Part shown: in pieces, positions 6,817 to 9,533 of the stretch | Numbering within the stretch: position 1 is the stretch's first letter | How the letters are laid out: each line of letters starts with the position of its first letter | From: an uncultured Collinsella sp. | GTDB taxonomy: Bacteria; Actinomycetota; Coriobacteriia; Coriobacteriales; Coriobacteriaceae | Reading direction: 5' to 3' | Assembly (NCBI GenBank): GCA_900547855.1 | Contig: URIK01000070.1 | Span: 1 to 9,533 of the forward strand | Length of the DNA stretch: 9,533 bases | The notes under the pieces: generated by a model | Database searches by the model: none | What the model was told of the DNA's origin: nothing | Seen by the model: the letters and a program-made list of their open reading frames with translations, nothing else | Translations under genes and position numbers: made by a program

Positions 6817-7263
6817 GTGCGTGCGGTGGTGCAGCGCGTGCTCAACGCCGGCGTGACGGTCGACGGCGAGTGCGTGGGCCGCATTGGACGCGGCTACCTG
6901 GTGCTGCTGGGTGTGGGCCATGGCGATACGCGTGCCGAGGCCGACAAGCTGTGGGGCAAGCTCCGCGGGCTGCGCATCAACGAGGACGAGAACGGCAAGA
7001 CCAACTTGGCGCTTGCCGATGTCGACGGCGAGGTGCTCGTGGTGTCGCAGTTCACGCTGTTCGCCGACTGCCGCCACGGTCGCCGTCCGTCGTTTACGGA
7101 TGCCGGCGCACCCGATGTTGCCAACGAGCTCTACGAGTACTTCCTGACGCTTGTGCACGAGGACGTTGAGCATGTGGCGCACGGTATCTTTGGCGCCGAC
7201 ATGAAGGTCGACCTGGTCAACGACGGCCCATTCACCATCGTCTTGGACACCGACAACCTTTAG
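6817..7263 (+). CDS. dtd: D-aminoacyl-tRNA deacylase
   Basis: Dtd hydrolyses D-amino acids wrongly esterified to tRNA, and also glycine from tRNA-Ala, protecting translation in the cytoplasm. The protein has 148 residues, normal for the family. MRAVVQRV at the N-terminus, SQFTLFAD (77-84) followed by GRRPSF, and the Gly-Pro motif NDGPFT (135-140), which gives the cross-subunit cis-proline, are present. The start is GTG. The ribosome site GAGGAG at 6805-6810 ends on the last sense codon of rdgB, 6 bases before the GTG, so the two genes are probably translationally coupled. A D-amino-acid safeguard downstream of murI, which makes D-glutamate, is functionally sensible, though the link is inference. 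A perfect hairpin starts directly after the stop. Confidence 0.97.
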   Translation: MRAVVQRVLNAGVTVDGECVGRIGRGYLVLLGVGHGDTRAEADKLWGKLRGLRINEDENGKTNLALADVDGEVLVVSQFTLFADCRHGRRPSFTDAGAPDVANELYEYFLTLVHEDVEHVAHGIFGADMKVDLVNDGPFTIVLDTDNL

Positions 7264-7291
7264 GTTACGCGGTTTTACCAAACCGCGTAAC
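7264..7291 (+). terminator. Perfect 12-bp hairpin directly after dtd
   Basis: GTTACGCGGTTT and AAACCGCGTAAC pair without mismatch around a TACC loop, starting on the base after the dtd stop. No T-run follows on the + strand. Its place at the end of the murI-dtd block, before a new promoter, suggests a tail-less terminator or an mRNA 3' stabiliser. An imported or regulatory palindrome is possible but less likely. Confidence 0.6.
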
Positions 7292-7349
7292 AACTGGTCA
7301 TGCGAGGTTGTCGTCTGGTACGTATTTGGGACGGGGCTTATTTAGCTAC

Positions 7350-7379
7350 TTGCGTATGGCCACAACAGGGTGCTATAGT
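7350..7379 (+). promoter_or_regulatory. Extended -10 promoter for veg-ispE
   Basis: TATAGT at 7374-7379 matches five of six consensus -10 bases and carries the TGC extension at 7371-7373. A weak -35, TTGCGT (7350-7355), lies 18 bases upstream. Predicted transcription starts near 7386, giving a leader of about 60 bases. Confidence 0.7.
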
Positions 7380-7399
7380 ATTAGAGTTTTGTCTATCTT

Positions 7400-7419
7400 A
7401 GGGGTATTATCCCCTTTTT
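7400..7419 (+). terminator. Terminator-like hairpin inside the veg leader
   Basis: AGGGG and CCCCT form a 5-bp stem around TATTAT, followed by TTTT. It lies about 14 bases after the predicted transcription start and before the veg ribosome site. It could cause premature termination (attenuation) or terminate readthrough from upstream. The stem is short, so strength is uncertain. Confidence 0.5.
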
Positions 7420-7433
7420 GAATTGCACCTTCT

Positions 7434-7438
7434 GGAGG
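7434..7438 (+). promoter_or_regulatory. Ribosome binding site deciding the veg start
   Basis: GGAGG lies 8 bases before the ATG at 7447. An in-frame TTG at 7423 lies upstream of this site and is therefore not the start. Confidence 0.85.
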
Positions 7439-7446
7439 CCCTGTTC

Positions 7447-7743
7447 ATGGAAGAGATGGAAGTCAATCACGTCGACGACATCCACGAGAAGCTGACCGAT
7501 ATGGTGGGCGATCGCGTCAAGGTTAAGGCCAACATGGGCCGTACCCGCGTCGTCGAGCGCATGGGCACCATCAAGAGCGTCCACCCCGCCGTCTTTATCG
7601 TCGAGGTTGACGAGCGTCGCGGCCGCAAGTCGCGTCAGTCCTACCAGTACATCGATGTCCTCACCGGCCAGGTCGAGCTGTTCGACCCCGAGAGCGGCGA
7701 GCATATCTTTACCCCGCTCGGCAATCAGCTCGAGGAGCATTAA
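7447..7743 (+). CDS. veg: Veg family protein (DUF1021)
   Basis: This is a small cytoplasmic protein of 98 residues. After a short N-terminus it follows the Veg pattern: an N-terminal helix (HVDDIHEKLTDMVGDRV), then VKANMGRTRVVERMGTI, VHPAVFIVEVDE and SYQYIDVLTGQVELF, a small beta-rich fold. These stretches parallel the B. subtilis Veg sequence as I recall it (LKANGGRRKTIERSG, YPSVFVI, SYADILTETVEL). It is basic in the middle and has an acidic C-terminus. In B. subtilis, Veg is abundantly transcribed and has been linked to biofilm matrix expression; its biochemical role is unclear, and nothing here resolves it. The gene lies 2 bases upstream of ispE, echoing the B. subtilis veg-sspF-ispE order, and has its own extended -10 promoter with a structured leader. 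Confidence 0.9.
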   Translation: MEEMEVNHVDDIHEKLTDMVGDRVKVKANMGRTRVVERMGTIKSVHPAVFIVEVDERRGRKSRQSYQYIDVLTGQVELFDPESGEHIFTPLGNQLEEH

Positions 7744-7745
7744 CG

Positions 7746-8642
7746 GTGACCGATCGGTCCCTGACTCTTTCCGCGCCGGCAAAGATTAACCTCTACCTGG
7801 GGGTTCATACCGAGCGCGATGACCGCGGCTACCACAGGGTTGATTCCCTGATGGCAGCCGTCGGTCTTTCCGATACCGTGACGGTCACGCCGGCGCAGGC
7901 GCTGACCGTCCAGACGGTTCCGGCATCAGATTTTCCCATGCAAAAGAATACGGCGTATCGGGCTGCGGTTGCTATGGTCGATCATTATGGTCGCGAGGCA
8001 AACATCTGCGTGACGATTGAGAAGCGCATTCCATTGTGCGCCGGCTTGGGCGGTCCCTCGACGGATGCGGCCGCGGTCATTGTCGCCTTGGCGGAGCTCT
8101 GGGGCATTGATCGCACCGACCCAGGGCTCGACGATATTGCGCGGGGCATTGGTGCCGACGTCCCGTTCTTTTTGCACGCGAGTCCTGCGTTCTACGTAGG
8201 TGGGGGAGACGTGCTGGCAACTGAGTACCCCGCGCTGCCCGCGACGCCCGTCGTGCTGGTCAAGCCGCGCGAGGCAAGTGTTTCGACAATTGAAGCCTAT
8301 CGACGTTTTGACGAGGCCTGGGTGCCTGCGGACAAGCCCGGCGCGATAGCTTCTGCCTTGCGTGCTGGTGATGCCGAGACGGCATATGCACTCATCCATA
8401 ACAACCTTGGTGTCATTTCCGCACAGATGGAGTCGCAGATTCAAACGGTCCTCGACTGGCTGCGTAAACAGGACGGAACCGTTGCTGTAGATGTGTGCGG
8501 ATCGGGTGCCTGCTCGTTTGCCATTTGCGACACCGCTGCCACGGCCGAAAGGCTTGCCGATGCTGCCCAGCAAAATGGCTGGTGGGCCTGCGCGACTGAG
8601 CTTATTCCCAACACGGTTCAAATCGACGCTTCAAAGAAATAA
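7746..8642 (+). CDS. ispE: 4-diphosphocytidyl-2-C-methyl-D-erythritol kinase (MEP pathway)
   Basis: IspE phosphorylates CDP-methylerythritol with ATP, the fourth step of the non-mevalonate route to IPP and DMAPP, which ultimately feeds the undecaprenyl lipid carrier of the cell wall. The protein has 298 residues, a typical length for this GHMP kinase. Catalytic K13 lies in SAPAKINLYL and catalytic D138 in GADVPFF. The ATP loop is AGLGGPSTDAAA, with G100-L101-G102-G103-P104: a Pro replaces the third Gly of the common GGGSS/AGGSS form and Thr replaces the second Ser. GSGACSFAI near the C-terminus is the third GHMP motif. The start is GTG. GAGGAG at 7732-7737 inside the veg 3' end gives an 8-base spacer, so coupling to veg is likely. 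ATG-free starts with the same GAGGAG arrangement also occur at dtd. Confidence 0.96.
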   Translation: MTDRSLTLSAPAKINLYLGVHTERDDRGYHRVDSLMAAVGLSDTVTVTPAQALTVQTVPASDFPMQKNTAYRAAVAMVDHYGREANICVTIEKRIPLCAGLGGPSTDAAAVIVALAELWGIDRTDPGLDDIARGIGADVPFFLHASPAFYVGGGDVLATEYPALPATPVVLVKPREASVSTIEAYRRFDEAWVPADKPGAIASALRAGDAETAYALIHNNLGVISAQMESQIQTVLDWLRKQDGTVAVDVCGSGACSFAICDTAATAERLADAAQQNGWWACATELIPNTVQIDASKK

Positions 8643-8671
8643 AAATTTCTCTAGCACGCGGCGAAAATCTT

Positions 8672-8680
8672 TGTTACTAT
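8672..8680 (+). promoter_or_regulatory. Extended -10 element for tRNA-Pro
   Basis: TG-T-TACTAT ends 11 bases before the tRNA 5' end, a fitting distance for a tRNA promoter with a short leader. I see no good -35 box; TAGCAC at the 17-base distance is poor. The gene could also be read from ispE. Confidence 0.5.
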
Positions 8681-8691
8681 AGTCGAGCTAA

Positions 8692-8768
8692 CGGGTTGTG
8701 GCTCAGTTTGGTAGAGCACTGCGTTCGGGACGCAGGGGTCGCTGGTTCAAATCCAGTCAACCCGACCA
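8692..8768 (+). tRNA. tRNA-Pro, anticodon CGG (reads CCG)
   Basis: A complete cloverleaf of 77 bases includes an encoded CCA. The acceptor is CGGGTTG/CAACCCG, the D-stem GCTC/GAGC, the anticodon stem CTGCG/CGCAG with loop TTCGGGA (anticodon at 8726-8728), the variable loop GGGTC, and the T-stem GCTGG/CCAGT with loop TTCAAAT. All stems pair fully apart from one G-U in the T-stem. The discriminator base is A8765. It has its own terminator 10 bases downstream, so it is a single-gene unit. Confidence 0.97.
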
Positions 8769-8778
8769 GAGCATGAGG

Positions 8779-8807
8779 AGGGACCGCTTCTTGCGGTCCC
8801 TTTTTTT
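8779..8807 (+). terminator. Intrinsic terminator after tRNA-Pro
   Basis: AGGGACCGC and GCGGTCCCT form a 9-bp stem around TTCTT, running into seven T's. This is the strongest terminator in the window. Confidence 0.95.
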
Positions 8808-8815
8808 AGCTAGTG

Positions 8816-8844
8816 TTGTGATACCGCGATACCCGCGGTATACT
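8816..8844 (+). promoter_or_regulatory. Promoter of tatA
   Basis: TTGTGA (8816-8821, four of six consensus) and TATACT (8839-8844, five of six) are separated by exactly 17 bases. This is the best-spaced sigma-70-type promoter in the window. It begins just after the tRNA terminator and lies 36 bases before the tatA start codon. Confidence 0.8.
8821..8841. promoter_or_regulatory. Operator-like inverted repeat within the tatA promoter
   Basis: ATACCGCG (8821-8828) and CGCGGTAT (8834-8841) are perfect reverse complements separated by 5 bases. The dyad begins on the last base of the -35 box, fills the whole spacer and overlaps the first three bases of the -10 box. A dimeric repressor bound here would block RNA polymerase. 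No regulator gene is in the window. Confidence 0.55.
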
Positions 8845-8870
8845 CATTCGAGCTTGTCTCGCTGTATTGT

Positions 8871-8876
8871 GGAGGT
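8871..8876 (+). promoter_or_regulatory. Ribosome binding site deciding the tatA start
   Basis: GGAGGT lies 4 bases before the ATG at 8881. The open frame extends upstream to 8698, but that part is translated tRNA and terminator, so the ATG at 8881 is the start. Confidence 0.92.
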
Positions 8877-8880
8877 CTAC

Positions 8881-9156
8881 ATGTTTGGACTGAGGGCTCC
8901 TGAGCTCATCATTATTCTCGTCGTTGTCCTGATTATCTTCGGGCCCAAGAACCTGCCGAAGCTCGGCAAGTCCCTCGGCTCTACCGTCAAGAATATCCGT
9001 GAGGGTATGGAGGGCGACGATAAGGCCGAGACCAAGCAGGCCGAGGAGGTCGTGGTCGAGCAGTCCGAGGAGGACAAAGAGATCGCTGAGCTCGAGGCCA
9101 AGCTCGCTGCTGCCAAGAAGAAGCAGGCAGAGGACAGCGACGCGGACGCAGAGTAG
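8881..9156 (+). CDS. tatA: Sec-independent (Tat) translocase subunit TatA
   Basis: TatA oligomerises in the cytoplasmic membrane to form the passage for folded proteins with twin-arginine signal peptides, working with TatC. The protein has 91 residues. A single membrane helix spans roughly residues 7-20 (PELIIILVVVLIIF), with the conserved E8 and the F20-G21-P22 hinge. An amphipathic helix follows (KNLPKLGKSLGSTVKNIREGM), then a long charged tail rich in Glu, Lys and Ala (about residues 45-91) that could form a coiled coil. TatB is the main alternative, but the short N-terminus and FGPKNLPKLGKSLG fit TatA/E better. No tatC or tatB lies beside it. It forms a monocistronic unit between two terminators, with its own promoter carrying a dyad. 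Confidence 0.93.
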   Translation: MFGLRAPELIIILVVVLIIFGPKNLPKLGKSLGSTVKNIREGMEGDDKAETKQAEEVVVEQSEEDKEIAELEAKLAAAKKKQAEDSDADAE

Positions 9157-9181
9157 TCCCATCCCTTTGGGGTGAGCACCT

Positions 9182-9214
9182 GACCGGCTTGCCCGCAGGC
9201 TAGCCGGTCTTTTT
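9182..9214 (+). terminator. Intrinsic terminator after tatA
   Basis: GACCGGCT and AGCCGGTC form an 8-bp stem, extended inward by GCC/GGC across a T-T mismatch, and followed by TTTTT. It lies 25 bases after the tatA stop. Confidence 0.9.
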
Positions 9215-9262
9215 CGTTTTGTTGACAGTTGATCGTTTGATCAGAGTTGGGGAGATATCCGT

Positions 9263-9523
9263 ATGGACGCAAGCCAGATCGTACTGACCGCTGAGGGCCG
9301 CCAGAAGCTCGTCGAGGAGCTTGCTTGGCGTGAGGGCGATTACGCCAAGGAGATCGTCGAGGACATCAAGGAAGCCCGCGCGTTCGGCGACCTTTCGGAG
9401 AACTCCGAGTACGACGCCGCTAAGGACAAGCAGGCCCAGAACGCCGCTCGTATTGCCGAGATCCAGGCCATCCTCGCCAACGCTCAGGTTGCTGCCACCA
9501 CGGGCGACCTGACCGTCTCCATC
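9263..9523 (+). CDS. greA: Transcription elongation factor GreA, 3'-truncated
   Basis: GreA rescues backtracked RNA polymerase by stimulating cleavage of the nascent RNA 3' end. Its N-terminal coiled coil enters the polymerase secondary channel. The 87 codons present cover that coiled-coil domain. VLTAEGRQKLVEEL forms the first helix. The tip holds FGDLSENSEYDAAKDKQ, with the acidic residues D43 and E46 that act at the polymerase active site. The second helix then runs to GDLTVSI. The FKBP-like C-terminal half is missing because the contig runs into adapter at 9524; about 70 residues should follow. GGGGAG at 9249-9254, 8 bases before the ATG, supports the start. A terminator upstream separates it from tatA. 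Confidence 0.96.
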
Positions 9524-9533
9524 CTGTCTCTTA
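9524..9533 (-). other. Start of Nextera mosaic end, not genomic
   Basis: CTGTCTCTTA matches the first 10 bases of the reverse-complemented Tn5 mosaic end, mirroring the adapter at the other end. It would add a false Leu-Ser to the truncated GreA. Ten bases alone would be weak evidence, but with the 5' adapter the reading is secure. Confidence 0.93.

Noticed and set aside
8698..8880. Upstream extension of the tatA frame, beginning MAQFGRALRSG
   Set aside because: These codons are the tRNA-Pro gene, its terminator and the tatA promoter read as protein, a common misannotation. GGAGGT at 8871 fixes the start at 8881.
1..9533. Search for CRISPR arrays, phage genes, transposases, toxin-antitoxin pairs or a new multi-gene system
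   Set aside because: No spaced direct repeats, integrase or transposase motifs, or unexplained gene clusters were seen. All larger forward genes but one are recognised housekeeping genes, and the exception is a HAD phosphatase with intact motifs.

Overview
This is a contig of an assembled Illumina library. The first 40 bases match the Nextera i5-side adapter and the last 10 match the start of the reverse-complemented Tn5 mosaic end, so only bases 41-9523 are biological. Every supported gene lies on the + strand. GC content is high. The gene set and protein style (a Veg homologue next to ispE, an isolated tatA, and a MurE carrying EDPA at its amino-acid pocket) point to a Gram-positive of the Coriobacteriia, most likely Collinsella or a close relative. 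That assignment is from memory of these families, not from a database search.

Layout. (1) 41-1618: asnB, cut at its 5' end by the adapter, closed by an intrinsic terminator. (2) 1731-4312: a MurE-type muropeptide ligase, then a HAD-IIB phosphatase of unknown substrate. (3) 4364-7263: murI, rph, rdgB and dtd. The rph-rdgB gap holds a small repeat-like element, rdgB and dtd are 3 bases apart, and a perfect 12-bp hairpin follows dtd. (4) 7350-8642: an extended -10 promoter, a leader with a terminator-like hairpin, then veg and ispE 2 bases apart. (5) 8692-8807: a single tRNA-Pro(CGG) with its own terminator. (6) 8816-9214: tatA with its own promoter, in which a perfect 8-bp inverted repeat fills the space between the -35 and -10 boxes, and its own terminator. 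(7) 9263-9523: the first 87 codons of greA, cut by the adapter.

How the genes fit together. This is a housekeeping region. MurE and MurI act on peptidoglycan precursors: MurI makes D-glutamate, and MurE adds the third residue of the stem peptide. RNase PH trims tRNA 3' ends, RdgB removes non-canonical purine triphosphates, and Dtd removes D-amino acids mischarged onto tRNA. IspE is an isoprenoid step that ultimately feeds the undecaprenyl carrier. TatA exports folded proteins. The rph-rdgB and veg-ispE neighbourhoods resemble the Bacillus subtilis arrangement.

I see no phage, transposon, CRISPR, toxin-antitoxin or defence locus, and no clear new system. The best second-look items are the MurE specificity motif, the operator-like dyad in the tatA promoter, the hairpin in the veg leader, the repeat-like element in the rph-rdgB gap, and the adapter ends. 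No gene-free stretch exceeds 300 bases; the longest is 7264-7446.
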